Source: Flavobacteriaceae bacterium
GTDB taxonomy: Bacteria; Bacteroidota; Bacteroidia; Flavobacteriales; Flavobacteriaceae
DNA length: 36,844 nucleotides
Direction: 5' to 3'
Assembly (NCBI GenBank): GCA_002697255.1
Contig: NZUH01000030.1
Coordinates: 56,692 to 93,535, forward strand
Shown here: positions 7,839 to 16,739 of the stretch, piece by piece
How the letters are laid out: every line of letters starts with the position of its first letter
Position numbering within the stretch: the first letter of the stretch is position 1
Notes under the pieces: generated by a model
What the model saw: the letters and a program-made list of their open reading frames with translations, nothing else
Databases searched by the model: none
Told to the model about the DNA's origin: nothing
Made by a program: the position numbers and the translations under genes

Positions 7839-9689
7839 TTAATCAACAATATCTAATTCAACTTTAAGATTATCAATAATAAAAGATTGCCTATTAGGTG
7901 TATTTTTACCCATATAAAAACTCAAAAGCTCCTCAATACTTTTATCCTCATCTAACATTACCGGATCTAATCTAATATCATCACCAATAAAATGACCAAA
8001 TTCATCCGGGGAAATTTCACCTAAGCCCTTGAATCTCGTTATTTCAGGTTTTGGCTTTAACTTTTCAATGGCGCTTATCCTTTCGGGTTCAGAATAACAA
8101 TAAATTGTTTCTTTTTTATTTCTGACTCTAAACAAAGGTGTTTGAAGAATATACAAATGACCAGCCCTAATTAGTTCTGGAAAGAACTGAAGGAAGAAAG
8201 TTATTAAAAGAAGTCTAATATGCATTCCATCGACATCGGCATCGGTAGCAATGACTATATTATTATATCTGAGATCTTCAATTGAATCTTCAATGTTTAG
8301 TGCAGCCTGCAGTAAATTAAATTCTTCATTCTCATATACAATCTTTTTTGACATCCCGTAAGAATTTAAAGGCTTACCCCTTAAACTAAAAACAGCCTGA
8401 GTATTAACATCTCTTGATTTAGTTATACTTCCGGAAGCAGAATCACCCTCTGTGATAAATAAAGTAGTGTCAAGTCTTTTATCGTTTTTTAGGTCACCGA
8501 AATGAACCCGACAATCTCTGAGTTTTTTATTATGTAAACTAGCTTTTTTTGCTCTTTCTCTAGCTAATTTTCTGATACCAGATAATTCTTTTCTCTCTTT
8601 TTCAGCTTGAAGTATTTTTTTTTGTAAAGCTTCAGCCACATCACTATTTCTGTGTAAATAATTATCTAATTTATTTTTTAGAAAATCATTAATATAAACT
8701 CTGACCGATGGAAGATTACCACCCATATCTGTAGAACCTAACTTTGTTTTAGTTTGACTTTCAAATACCGGCTCCATGACTTTAATAGATACAGCAGAAA
8801 CAATTGACTTTCTTATATCTGATGCATCAAAATTCTTCCCGTAAAATTCTCTGATTGTTTTAACAAAAGCTTCCCTAAAAGAACTAAGATGAGTACCCCC
8901 CTGTGTAGTATTCTGACCATTAACAAAAGAATGATACTCTTCACTGTATTGAGTTTTACTGTGAGTAATCGCAACTTCAATATCCTCGCCCTTCAAATGA
9001 ATAATAGGATAAGTAATTGCTGAATCCTTAATACGTTCTTCCAAAAGATCTTTTAAACCGTTTTTACTATGAAATTTTTCATTATTAAATATTATTGTAA
9101 GACCTGGATTTAGGTATACATAATTCTTTAACATTCTAGCTATATATTCGTTTCTAAATTTGAAGTTTTTAAATATGGATAAATCAGGAATAAAGGTAAC
9201 CTTAGTACCCCTCCTCCTACTGCTATCTTCTGGAATTAACTGATTATCTAATTCACCTCTTTTAAATTCAGCATAAGCTGTTTTACCATCTCTGTTAGAC
9301 TCAACCCTAAAAAAATCAGACAAGGCATTTACAGCTTTTGTACCTACCCCATTCAAACCAACAGCCTTCTTAAAAGCTCTTGTATCATACTTACCACCTG
9401 TATTCATCTTAGAAACAACATCAATTAACTTACCTAATGGTATTCCTCTACCATAATCCCTAACAGTAACCTTTGATGATTGCACTGATACATCAATAGT
9501 TTTTCCAGCACCCATAACAAATTCGTCAATCGAATTGTCTAAAACTTCTTTTAATAATATATAAATACCATCATCAGGAGAAGAGCCATCACCTAATTTT
9601 CCTATATACATACCTGGACGCATACGTATATGCTCCTTCCAGTCTAAAGACCTGATATTATCTTCTGTATATTGATTTTGTACGGACAT
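7839..9689 (-). CDS. parE: DNA topoisomerase IV subunit B
   Basis: ParE is the ATPase subunit of topoisomerase IV. The GHKL ATPase domain shows 'MRPGMYIG', 'LDNSIDEF', 'YGRGIPLGK' and '[14 protein letters not shown]'. The TOPRIM domain shows '[11 protein letters not shown]' (about residue 410) and the Mg-binding '[15 protein letters not shown]'. At 616 residues it has the short ParE form, without the insertions of proteobacterial GyrB. It is the first gene of a parE-parC operon. The best upstream -7 candidate on the minus strand is TATATTAG (9702-9709), a weak match. Confidence 0.95.
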   Translation of the reverse strand: MSVQNQYTEDNIRSLDWKEHIRMRPGMYIGKLGDGSSPDDGIYILLKEVLDNSIDEFVMGAGKTIDVSVQSSKVTVRDYGRGIPLGKLIDVVSKMNTGGKYDTRAFKKAVGLNGVGTKAVNALSDFFRVESNRDGKTAYAEFKRGELDNQLIPEDSSRRRGTKVTFIPDLSIFKNFKFRNEYIARMLKNYVYLNPGLTIIFNNEKFHSKNGLKDLLEERIKDSAITYPIIHLKGEDIEVAITHSKTQYSEEYHSFVNGQNTTQGGTHLSSFREAFVKTIREFYGKNFDASDIRKSIVSAVSIKVMEPVFESQTKTKLGSTDMGGNLPSVRVYINDFLKNKLDNYLHRNSDVAEALQKKILQAEKERKELSGIRKLARERAKKASLHNKKLRDCRVHFGDLKNDKRLDTTLFITEGDSASGSITKSRDVNTQAVFSLRGKPLNSYGMSKKIVYENEEFNLLQAALNIEDSIEDLRYNNIVIATDADVDGMHIRLLLITFFLQFFPELIRAGHLYILQTPLFRVRNKKETIYCYSEPERISAIEKLKPKPEITRFKGLGEISPDEFGHFIGDDIRLDPVMLDEDKSIEELLSFYMGKNTPNRQSFIIDNLKVELDIVD

Positions 9690-9782
9690 ACTTATGGAAT
9701 GCTAATATAATGTATCAACAGAAAAAAAAATATGCTGTTTTAACAAAGTAATTAACAAAATATCAAAATAAGTAATCAGGAA

Positions 9783-10877
9783 TTAAACATTGAATAGAAA
9801 ATGAATAATGTCTCCATTTTTAACGATATATGTCTTACCCTCCATTCTCATTTTACCTGCTTCCTTAACTTTAGCCTCTGTCTTGAAGTTAACATAATCA
9901 TCAAACGAAATAACTTCAGCCTTAATAAAACCTTTTTCAAAATCAGTGTGGATTACTCCTGCTGCCTGCGGAGCTGTAGCCATTTTTGGAATTGTCCAGG
10001 CTCTAACCTCTTTAGATCCTGCGGTAAAATAAGTTTGTAGGTTCAGTAAGTTATAAGTAGCATTAATAAGTTTTGAAGATCCAGGTTCTTCCAAACCTAA
10101 ATCGTCTAAAAACATCCTTCTTTCTTCATAATCTTCAAGCTCATTTATTTCAGATTCAATACCAGCTGCCAATATTATCAACTCAGCACCTTCTTTTTCA
10201 ATTAAAGTTCTTACAGAGTCTACATGGTTATTAGTGGTTGAAATACTAGACTCGTCAACGTTACAAACATATAAAACTGGTTTTTCAGTTATTAGCTGTA
10301 GAGGTTTTAAATATTTATTTTTATCCTCAGGATCCAACTCTATTGATCTTATATTGTTAGATTGCTCTAACAGATTTTTTGCTTTTTCTAAAACATTTTT
10401 TTCAGCAATGGATTCTTTATCACCTGATTTTGCAGATCTTGATACTTTTTCAAGCCTGTTATTAACTGTCTCTAGATCCTTTAACTGTAATTCTATGTCA
10501 ATAATTTCCTTATCTCTAAGAGGATCAACAGATCCATCAACGTGGGTTATATTATCGTTATCAAAACAACGTAACACATGAATTATAGCGTCTGTTTCTC
10601 TAATATTAGCCAAAAACTTATTTCCTAGTCCCTCACCCTTACTTGCACCCTTAACCAAACCAGCAATATCAACTATTTCAACAGTTGCGGGAATAACTTT
10701 TTCAGGACTAACAAGCTCTTCTAATGTTTTTAATCTATTATCAGGAACATTGATTACACTATGGTTTGGCTCAATTGTACAAAATGGAAAATTAGCACTC
10801 TGTGCTTTCGTGTTAGATAAACAATTAAAAAGAGTTGATTTTCCAACATTAGGTAAGCCTACTATTCCTGCTTTCAT
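9783..10877 (-). CDS. ychF: Ribosome-binding ATPase YchF/OLA1 family
   Basis: An Obg-family P-loop protein of 364 residues, the normal YchF length. The G1 motif is 'GLPNVGKSTLFNCLSN' at residue 7 and G3 is in 'VDIAGLVKGASKGEGLGNKF'. G4 is 'NVDE' instead of NKxD, the hallmark that shifts preference from GTP to ATP. A coiled-coil insertion spans about residues 130-180, and a C-terminal TGS domain ends in 'IIHFLFNV'. YchF binds ribosomes and has been linked to stress and redox responses. It starts 1 nt after the ferredoxin gene stop, so both are likely on one transcript. Confidence 0.95.
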   Translation of the reverse strand: MKAGIVGLPNVGKSTLFNCLSNTKAQSANFPFCTIEPNHSVINVPDNRLKTLEELVSPEKVIPATVEIVDIAGLVKGASKGEGLGNKFLANIRETDAIIHVLRCFDNDNITHVDGSVDPLRDKEIIDIELQLKDLETVNNRLEKVSRSAKSGDKESIAEKNVLEKAKNLLEQSNNIRSIELDPEDKNKYLKPLQLITEKPVLYVCNVDESSISTTNNHVDSVRTLIEKEGAELIILAAGIESEINELEDYEERRMFLDDLGLEEPGSSKLINATYNLLNLQTYFTAGSKEVRAWTIPKMATAPQAAGVIHTDFEKGFIKAEVISFDDYVNFKTEAKVKEAGKMRMEGKTYIVKNGDIIHFLFNV

Positions 10878-10878
10878 A

Positions 10879-11226
10879 TTAATTATGCATTAGTTTCTGC
10901 TTTTCTAAAAGCTGAGACGAAGATTCAATATTATTTAAATCAGGAATACAACAATCTACAGGGCATACAGCTGCACATTGTGGCTCTTCGTGAAATCCTT
11001 GGCATTCTGTACACTTGTCAGGAACTATATAATAAACTTCATCATTAACAGCTCTATGTGGCAATTCAGCATTAACAATTTTTCCGTCAAGTAAATTAAC
11101 ATTACCTGAAAGATTAGTGCCATCAGAATATTTCCAATTAACAGCAGCTTCATAAATGGCTGTATTTGGACACTCTGGCTCACAAGCTCCACAGTTTATA
11201 CATTCATCTGTAATAATTATTGCCAT
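10879..11226 (-). CDS. 2[4Fe-4S] ferredoxin (Alvin-type)
   Basis: A 115-residue electron carrier. The first cluster motif is '[12 protein letters not shown]' (C-x2-C-x2-C-x3-C-P). The second is '[18 protein letters not shown]', with eight residues between the second and third cysteines, the spacing of Allochromatium-type low-potential ferredoxins. A segment of about 45 residues separates the two motifs. It is divergent from the acyl-CoA reductase, and its -7 element TAATTTTG faces that gene's -7 element. ychF follows 1 nt downstream. I infer it may supply reducing power to a neighbouring pathway, but no specific partner can be read from the sequence. Confidence 0.92.
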   Translation of the reverse strand: MAIIITDECINCGACEPECPNTAIYEAAVNWKYSDGTNLSGNVNLLDGKIVNAELPHRAVNDEVYYIVPDKCTECQGFHEEPQCAAVCPVDCCIPDLNNIESSSQLLEKQKLMHN

Positions 11227-12326
11227 TTGATTTAATTATATTACCTAAATTTGCATGCAAAATTAAAGCCAAAAACATTAAAAACAAAAGCAAACACATA
11301 GAATTAAAAACAAGATTAGCTTATTTTAATAACGTAAGTGAACTAATAACCTCATATTTTGACGGAGATCAAAACAATTGGACAAAGGGGTTAATTAATG
11401 CTATTAAAGATGCTGAAAACTACAATCCTTGGTTTACAAAAATTAATATTGAAAATGCACTACGCTACTGGTCAATAAAATTAACAACTCGAAATCTAAA
11501 GAAGTGGGTTAAAAAATATAATTTTAACCATATGGATTCAACCGTTGCAATAATTATGGCTGGAAATTTTCCGTTAGCAGGATTTCATGATTTTATTTGT
11601 GGTATTATATCAGGAAATAAGATCATTGTTAAACCTTCTTCCGATGATAAAATACTTATTTGTTTTTTCATAGATTATTTAAAAAGCACTTTCCCTGAAC
11701 TAGATGAAATTATAGGCTTTTCAGATAAAAAGCTTTCTGGTTTTGACAAAGTCATAGCGACAGGCTCTAATAATACATTTAATTATTTTGAATACTATTT
11801 TAGAAATAAAAAATCAATACTTAGAAAAAACAGAAGTTCTGTAGCTGTTTTAGATGGTAATGAATCGGTAAAAGAATTAGAAAATTTGTCTAAAGATATT
11901 TTTCAATACTTTGGACTTGGATGCCGTAATGTTTCAAAAATATTTATTCCTATTGGTTATAATCTTGAGAAATTCAAGAAACACTTTGCTGAATTTAAAG
12001 ATATCATATATCATAACAAGTATTCGAATAATTATAATTATCATAAAACAATAAAAATCATGAATAATGAAATATTTATAGATGGCGAATACTTCATTCT
12101 TAAAGAATCTAGAGAGTTTTCACCCCCCATTTCTGTAATTAATTACCATTATTATAATAAAATATCTGAAGTAAAAAAAATAATTCAAGATAACTGTGAA
12201 AATATTCAATGTATTGTTAGCAACTGTGACATCAACAACAAAATTAAGTTTGGAGATGCTCAAAATCCCGACCTACATGATTATTCTGACAATATAGACA
12301 CACTGAATTTTCTGTTAACAAAATAG
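11220..12326 (+). CDS. LuxC-like acyl-CoA reductase; true start unclear
   Basis: This is a fatty-acyl-CoA reductase family member (PF05893, LuxC-like), which reduces acyl-CoA to aldehyde with NADPH. Visible motifs are '[19 protein letters not shown]', '[20 protein letters not shown]' and, around the catalytic cysteine, '[19 protein letters not shown]'. The coordinates follow the maximal ORF from a TTG, but that TTG overlaps the ferredoxin start and lies upstream of this gene's own -7 element (11246-11253). Family alignment would put the start near 11298 ('[10 protein letters not shown]'), where only ATA or ATT codons are available. serC follows 72 nt downstream behind its own promoter. Confidence 0.85.
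   Translation: MPFDLIILPKFACKIKAKNIKNKSKHIELKTRLAYFNNVSELITSYFDGDQNNWTKGLINAIKDAENYNPWFTKINIENALRYWSIKLTTRNLKKWVKKYNFNHMDSTVAIIMAGNFPLAGFHDFICGIISGNKIIVKPSSDDKILICFFIDYLKSTFPELDEIIGFSDKKLSGFDKVIATGSNNTFNYFEYYFRNKKSILRKNRSSVAVLDGNESVKELENLSKDIFQYFGLGCRNVSKIFIPIGYNLEKFKKHFAEFKDIIYHNKYSNNYNYHKTIKIMNNEIFIDGEYFILKESREFSPPISVINYHYYNKISEVKKIIQDNCENIQCIVSNCDINNKIKFGDAQNPDLHDYSDNIDTLNFLLTK
11246..11265. promoter_or_regulatory. Face-to-face -7 elements forming a palindrome between ferredoxin and acyl-CoA reductase genes
   Basis: The 20-nt block TAAATTTGCATGCAAAATTA contains the plus-strand -7 element TAAATTTG and the minus-strand -7 element TAATTTTG separated only by CATG. The core TTTGCATGCAAA (11250-11261) is a perfect 12-bp palindrome. 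Each predicted transcription start falls within the other strand's -7 element, so the two promoters should exclude each other. Confidence 0.6.
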
Positions 12327-12369
12327 TTAAAAAGATTTACTGTTTTGATAATTATATAACTCAATAAAT

Positions 12370-12392
12370 TATCGAAATTTGCATTTTCGATA
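12370..12392 (+). promoter_or_regulatory. Perfect inverted repeat over the serC promoter
   Basis: Arms TATCGAAA (12370-12377) and TTTCGATA (12385-12392) are exact reverse complements separated by 7 nt. Between and over them lies GAAATTTG (12374-12381), a one-base variant of the TAnnTTTG -7 element. The repeat ends 6 nt before the serC ATG. Position and symmetry suggest a repressor operator controlling serine biosynthesis; the regulator is not identifiable here. Confidence 0.55.
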
Positions 12393-12398
12393 CAAAAT

Positions 12399-13460
12399 AT
12401 GAAAATACATAATTTTTGCGCAGGCCCATCTATTTTGCCTAAAGAGGTCTTTAATCAAGCGTCAGAGGCTGTAAAAAATTTAGATGGATCTGGTTTATCT
12501 CTTCTTGAAATATCACATAGAAGTCACGCATTCGTAAACATAATGGATGAGGCCCGTGATTTAGCTCTTGAACTACTGAATTTAAGCGGAAATAAATACA
12601 CATCTCTTTTCCTTCAAGGTGGAGCTAGTTCACAATTTTTAATGACAGCTTATAATTTTTTAAAAAATGAAGCTGCTTTTTTAAATACAGGAACATGGAG
12701 TAAGAAAGCAATAAAGGAAGCTGAACTTTTTGGAAAAGTTGATGTTTTAGGATCTTCAGAGAATAAAAATTTTAATCACATTCCGGATTTTTCTTTATCG
12801 AAAGCATATGATTACTTTCATTGCACATCTAATAATACAATATTTGGTACTCAGATGAATAATTTTCCAGAAACTGAAACCCCCATTTTTTGTGACATGA
12901 GTAGTGATATTTTTTCAAGACAATTAAACTTTTCAAAATTTGATTTAATTTATGCAGGAGCACAAAAAAATCTGGGTCCAGCAGGCGCAACACTCGTAGT
13001 TATTAAAAATGACCTACTTAACAACATCAAAAGCAATGTTCCATCGATGATGAATTACAAGATTCATGCTGATAAAAGCAGTATGTTCAATACACCCCCT
13101 GTGTTTGCAGTATACGTTTCAATGCTTAACATGAGATGGTTGAAAAGTATGGGGGGAATTTCTGAAATTGAAAAAAATAACAGAAAAAAAGCTAAAATTT
13201 TATATTCTGAAATTGATCTAAACCCATTATTTAAAGGACATTCAGAAATAAAAGATAGATCTATAATGAATGCCACTTTTAATTTAACAAATGATAACTT
13301 CAAGCAAACTTTTGAATCTATGCTAGCAAAAGCTAATATTAAAGCGTTAACTGGACATAGAAGCGTAGGTGGATACAGAGCATCAATGTATAACGCAATG
13401 AGCTTAGATAGTGTAAAAGTTCTTGTTGAAGTAATGAGTGAATTAGAATCAAAAATATAA
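12399..13460 (+). CDS. serC: Phosphoserine aminotransferase
   Basis: SerC transfers an amino group from glutamate to 3-phosphohydroxypyruvate to give O-phosphoserine, and also acts in pyridoxal phosphate synthesis. The N-terminal signature 'NFCAGPSILPKEV' is typical. 'LLEISHRSHAF' and 'FLQGGASSQF' bind substrate and PLP phosphate, 'IFCDMSSD' carries the PLP-nitrogen Asp, and 'IYAGAQKNLGPAG' contains the Schiff-base lysine. The C-terminus 'GHRSVGGYRASMYNAM' is canonical. 353 residues is the normal length. serA follows after 2 nt, giving a serine operon. Confidence 0.96.
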   Translation: MKIHNFCAGPSILPKEVFNQASEAVKNLDGSGLSLLEISHRSHAFVNIMDEARDLALELLNLSGNKYTSLFLQGGASSQFLMTAYNFLKNEAAFLNTGTWSKKAIKEAELFGKVDVLGSSENKNFNHIPDFSLSKAYDYFHCTSNNTIFGTQMNNFPETETPIFCDMSSDIFSRQLNFSKFDLIYAGAQKNLGPAGATLVVIKNDLLNNIKSNVPSMMNYKIHADKSSMFNTPPVFAVYVSMLNMRWLKSMGGISEIEKNNRKKAKILYSEIDLNPLFKGHSEIKDRSIMNATFNLTNDNFKQTFESMLAKANIKALTGHRSVGGYRASMYNAMSLDSVKVLVEVMSELESKI

Positions 13461-13462
13461 TT

Positions 13463-14416
13463 ATGAATGTATTAGCAAATGACGGTATTTCTCAAGAAGG
13501 AGTTGAAAAATTAAAATCGGGAGGTTTTAATGTAAGTATGGATTCCATCCCTCAGGATGAAATAATTGAGCATATTAATAGCAATAATATTGAAGTATTA
13601 TTGGTTAGGAGTGCTACTAAAGTTAGAAAAGATTTAATTAATCAATGCCCATCAATAAAAATTATTGGAAGAGGTGGTGTAGGCATGGATAATATTGATG
13701 TTGAATATGCGAAAAGTAAAAATATACATGTTATAAATACTCCAGCTGCATCCTCCATCTCCGTAGCAGAATTAGTTTTTGCACATTTGTTTTCATGTGT
13801 AAGAAAACTCCATCAATCAAATAGGTTAATGCCACTTGAGGGAGGTACTAATTTTAAACAATTGAAAAAAAGTTATGCTGGAGGTATTGAATTAAAAGGT
13901 AAAACAATCGGAATAATTGGTTTTGGCAGAATCGGACAAGAAGTAGCCAAAATCGCACTAGGATTGGGTATGTCAATAAAATTTTACGATTTACACATTA
14001 AGTCTACTTCAATTAGTTTAAACTTTTTCGATAACAGTACCAAAGATTTTACCCTAAACGCATCATTGTTAGATGATTTATTTAAAGAATCAGACTTTAT
14101 CAGTCTTCATGTACCTGCACAAAAAGAATATGTTATTTCAGATAAGGAATTTTCAAAAATGAAAACTGGTGTTGGATTAATAAATGCAGCTAGAGGCGGT
14201 GTAGTAGATGAAAAGGCTCTACTTAAAAATATTTCTGAAAATAAGGTGTCATTTGCTGCACTTGACACATTTGAGAATGAACCAAACCCAAGTGTTAAAA
14301 TTTTAACGAATCAAAACATCTCTTTAACTCCACACATCGGGGCAGCAACCAAAGAAGCTCAAAAAAGAATCGGGATTGAACTTGCAGTTCAAATACTCAA
14401 AATATACAACTCTTAA
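13463..14416 (+). CDS. serA: D-3-phosphoglycerate dehydrogenase (short, without ACT domain)
   Basis: A D-2-hydroxyacid dehydrogenase of 317 residues that oxidises 3-phosphoglycerate in the first step of serine synthesis. The Rossmann fingerprint is 'IGIIGFGRIGQEVAKIA', and the catalytic residues fall in 'LINAARGGVVDEKAL' (Arg), 'ALDTFENEP' (Glu) and 'LTPHIGAAT' (His). It ends right after the catalytic domain, so the serine-sensing ACT domain of the long SerA form is absent and allosteric feedback of that kind is not expected. Placement directly after serC favours SerA over other hydroxyacid dehydrogenases. DUF6787 follows after 1 nt. Confidence 0.92.
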   Translation: MNVLANDGISQEGVEKLKSGGFNVSMDSIPQDEIIEHINSNNIEVLLVRSATKVRKDLINQCPSIKIIGRGGVGMDNIDVEYAKSKNIHVINTPAASSISVAELVFAHLFSCVRKLHQSNRLMPLEGGTNFKQLKKSYAGGIELKGKTIGIIGFGRIGQEVAKIALGLGMSIKFYDLHIKSTSISLNFFDNSTKDFTLNASLLDDLFKESDFISLHVPAQKEYVISDKEFSKMKTGVGLINAARGGVVDEKALLKNISENKVSFAALDTFENEPNPSVKILTNQNISLTPHIGAATKEAQKRIGIELAVQILKIYNS

Positions 14417-14417
14417 A

Positions 14418-14714
14418 ATGTTAGAAAAACTAAAACAAAGATGGGGCATAAACTCAACCTTTCAAATTCTTAAAATATTCATTGTTTTTGGAATTACTGG
14501 ATCAACTGCCGCATGGATATCAGATCCTTTATGTGATTTTTTAGGCATAAACTCTACGAATTTAAATATTATTATTTATTGGACATTTCGAGTCTTGTTA
14601 ATAACGATAGCTTATAAATTTATTTTGATATTCGTTGCTTTTTTATTTGGGGAATTTCATTTCTTCTGGAACTTTATCAAAAAGTTATTGATCAGATTAG
14701 GAATTAAGATTTAA
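14418..14714 (+). CDS. Small membrane protein, DUF6787-like
   Basis: 98 residues from ATG 14418; the ORF-track TTG start 14 codons upstream lies inside serA and is rejected. The N-terminal 'LEKLKQRWGI' is followed by two hydrophobic stretches, about residues 15-35 ('ILKIFIVFGITGSTAAWI') and 46-75. It then ends with 'GEFHFFWNFIKKLLIRLG', a pattern I recall for DUF6787 in Flavobacteriia, where it commonly trails serA. Function is unknown; an inner-membrane location is inferred. Its TAA and the msrA stop share a TTAA tetranucleotide. Confidence 0.8.
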   Translation: MLEKLKQRWGINSTFQILKIFIVFGITGSTAAWISDPLCDFLGINSTNLNIIIYWTFRVLLITIAYKFILIFVAFLFGEFHFFWNFIKKLLIRLGIKI

Positions 14715-15253
14715 TCTTTTGATATTTTATTCGCAAAGGTCTTTTCAAATTTTCTAATCTTTGGCGTTATAACCAAATCACAATATGGCTGATTTTTATT
14801 TAACTCATAATAATTCTCATGATAATTTTCAGCTTTATAAAACACATCAAATTTAACTATTTGTGTAACTACTCGATCTGGATAAATCTCTTGTTTATTT
14901 AATTTATTAATATGATTTTGAATTATTTCTTTTTGCTTTTCATCAGAGTAAAAAACAATTGACCTGTAATGAGTTCCTAAATCATTACCTTGTCTATTTA
15001 GTGTAGTTGGGTCATGAGTTTTAAAAAAAACGTCTAAAAGGGATTGAAAATCAATTATCTGAGAATCATAGATTACCTTAACTGTTTCAGCATGATTTGT
15101 TAGGCCTGAACAAACATCTTTATAAGATGGGTTAATTAAATCGCCTCCACTATACCCAGGCAATACTTCTATAACTCCATTTAACCTTTTATATATTGCT
15201 TCAGTACACCAAAAACAGCCTCCAGAAAAATATGCATGTTTATTTTTATTCAT
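14711..15253 (-). CDS. msrA: Peptide-methionine (S)-S-oxide reductase
   Basis: MsrA repairs S-diastereomers of methionine sulfoxide in proteins. The catalytic cysteine is in 'FSGGCFWCTEAIYKRL' near residue 13, followed by 'GYSGG', 'NHAETVKVIYD', 'FFKTHDPTTLNRQGNDLGTH' and 'YRSIVFY', all canonical. A cysteine in 'NQPYCDLVI' near residue 161 is a possible resolving residue. 180 residues fits the single-domain form; no MsrB fusion and no signal peptide, so it is cytoplasmic. It is divergent from the lolD-like gene with only 25 nt between the two starts. Confidence 0.95.
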   Translation of the reverse strand: MNKNKHAYFSGGCFWCTEAIYKRLNGVIEVLPGYSGGDLINPSYKDVCSGLTNHAETVKVIYDSQIIDFQSLLDVFFKTHDPTTLNRQGNDLGTHYRSIVFYSDEKQKEIIQNHINKLNKQEIYPDRVVTQIVKFDVFYKAENYHENYYELNKNQPYCDLVITPKIRKFEKTFANKISKD

Positions 15254-15265
15254 AAATTAATATAG

Positions 15266-15273
15266 TATTTTTG
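15266..15273 (+). promoter_or_regulatory. -7 promoter element of the lolD-like gene (leaderless)
   Basis: TATTTTTG matches TAnnTTTG and ends 5 nt before the ATG at 15279, the same geometry as the XRE gene. Transcription would start at or beside the A of the start codon, giving a leaderless mRNA. Confidence 0.6.
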
Positions 15274-15278
15274 AAAAT

Positions 15279-15938
15279 ATGATTATCGCTGAAAATATAC
15301 ATAAATTCTATGAAAAGAATCATATTTTAAAAGGAATAAATCTAAAGATTGAACAAGGAGAAATTGTAAGTTTAGTTGGTGCCTCTGGAGCAGGGAAAAC
15401 AACATTACTTCAAATACTTGGAACTATTGATATTCCAGAAAAAAATCAGAAGTCAAAACTAATTTTAAAAAATAAAAAAATCAGCGAATTTAACAATGAC
15501 GAACTAGCTAGTTTTAGAAACCAAGAAATTGGTTTTGTATTTCAATTTCATCAACTTTTACCAGAATTTTCTGTAATCGAAAATATTTGTATTCCGGCAT
15601 TTATAAATAAAACACCTAGGGAAATTGCTGAATCAAGGGCTAATGAATTAATCAACTATCTTGGACTAAAAAACAGAGTTAATAATAAGCCAAGTGAACT
15701 CTCAGGAGGTGAAAAACAAAGAGTTGCAGTAGCTAGAGCCTTAATCAATAATCCTAGCATAATTTTAGCTGATGAACCTTCTGGTAATTTAGACAGTACG
15801 ACATCCAATAGTCTTCATGATTTATTTAGCGATTTAAGAAAAGATTTTAAATATACTTTTGTGATTGCTACTCATGATGTTTCACTAGCAAAAAAATCAG
15901 ATCGAATATTAAAAATTTCAGACGGAATAATTAATTGA
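15279..15938 (+). CDS. lolD: ABC transporter ATP-binding protein, LolD-like
   Basis: 219 residues with a complete ABC ATPase: Walker A 'GASGAGKTTLL' near residue 34, Q-loop in 'GFVFQFHQLLPEFSVIEN', ABC signature 'LSGGEKQRVAVARALI', Walker B 'IILADEPSGNLD' and H-loop 'VIATHD'. The FQFHQLLPEF and DEPSGNLD pattern belongs to the MacB/LolD/FtsE subgroup. Bacteroidota often carry LolD-like ATPases apart from their permease genes, as here; no LolC/E is adjacent, so lipoprotein release is the likely role but not certain. The next gene starts 7 nt downstream. Confidence 0.85.
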   Translation: MIIAENIHKFYEKNHILKGINLKIEQGEIVSLVGASGAGKTTLLQILGTIDIPEKNQKSKLILKNKKISEFNNDELASFRNQEIGFVFQFHQLLPEFSVIENICIPAFINKTPREIAESRANELINYLGLKNRVNNKPSELSGGEKQRVAVARALINNPSIILADEPSGNLDSTTSNSLHDLFSDLRKDFKYTFVIATHDVSLAKKSDRILKISDGIIN

Positions 15939-15945
15939 TTTAATA

Positions 15946-16701
15946 TTGGACCTCAAAGAATATTTAGACAGTAAAACTGAAGAATACAATAACAAAGGTT
16001 TTATTGAAAGAGATCCAATTCAAATCCCTCACGCGTTTAAATCAAAAGAAGACATAGAAATTTCTGGATTTCTTACAGCTACAATTGCTTGGGGAAATCG
16101 AAAATCCATAATCAACAACTCAAATAAAATGATGAAATTATTTGAAAAGGAGCCATATAATTTTATCATCAATCACACAGATAACGACTTAAAACATTTT
16201 ACAAAATTTGTTCATAGAACATTTAACGGATTCGATCTGATTCAATTTGTGAAAAGTTTAAAAAATATTTATAAAAATCACGGCGGATTAGAAAATATTT
16301 TTACGCAAAATATCAAGGATGCCGCAATGCATAATTCAATTCACCAACTAAAAAAAATTTTTTTTGAAATTGAACATCTACAACGTACTAAGAAGCACAT
16401 TTCTGACCCATATAAAGGATCAGCTGCGAAGAGAATAAATATGTTTTTAAGATGGATGGTTCGAAAAGATGACAAAGGTGTCGATTTTGGTATATGGGAA
16501 TCAATAAATCCAAAATTTCTTTCATGTCCTTTAGATATACACTCTGGAAATATTGCGAGAAAGTTAGGTATTCTAAATAGAAAGCAAAATGATCATAAAG
16601 CAGTTATTGAATTAGATAAATACCTAAGAAAATTAGATGTTCTTGACCCGGTAAAATATGATTTTGCACTGTTTGGTATTGGTGTAAATGAAAAATTATA
16701 A
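15946..16701 (+). CDS. TIGR02757 family protein
   Basis: 251 residues starting at TTG, since no in-frame ATG occurs before residue 60. The sequence follows the TIGR02757 family closely: 'DPIQIPHAFKSKEDIEISGF', 'ATIAWGNRKSIINN', 'HRTFNGFDLIQFVKSL', 'KRINMFLRWMVRKDD' and 'PLDIHSGNIARKLGILNRKQ'. The conserved region from 'SAAKRINMFLRW' to the end is reminiscent of helix-hairpin-helix DNA glycosylases, but function has not been established as far as I know. It lies 7 nt behind the LolD-like ATPase and probably shares its transcript. Confidence 0.9.
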   Translation: MDLKEYLDSKTEEYNNKGFIERDPIQIPHAFKSKEDIEISGFLTATIAWGNRKSIINNSNKMMKLFEKEPYNFIINHTDNDLKHFTKFVHRTFNGFDLIQFVKSLKNIYKNHGGLENIFTQNIKDAAMHNSIHQLKKIFFEIEHLQRTKKHISDPYKGSAAKRINMFLRWMVRKDDKGVDFGIWESINPKFLSCPLDIHSGNIARKLGILNRKQNDHKAVIELDKYLRKLDVLDPVKYDFALFGIGVNEKL

Positions 16702-16739
16702 TTTTAAATTTATATTTTTAGCATTAAATACCAAATACA

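Noticed and set aside
11220-11300. Frameshift at the 5' end of the acyl-CoA reductase
   Set aside because: The ATG at 11255 is in another frame and meets a stop after three codons. The main frame is open throughout, so a non-standard start explains the data without a frameshift.
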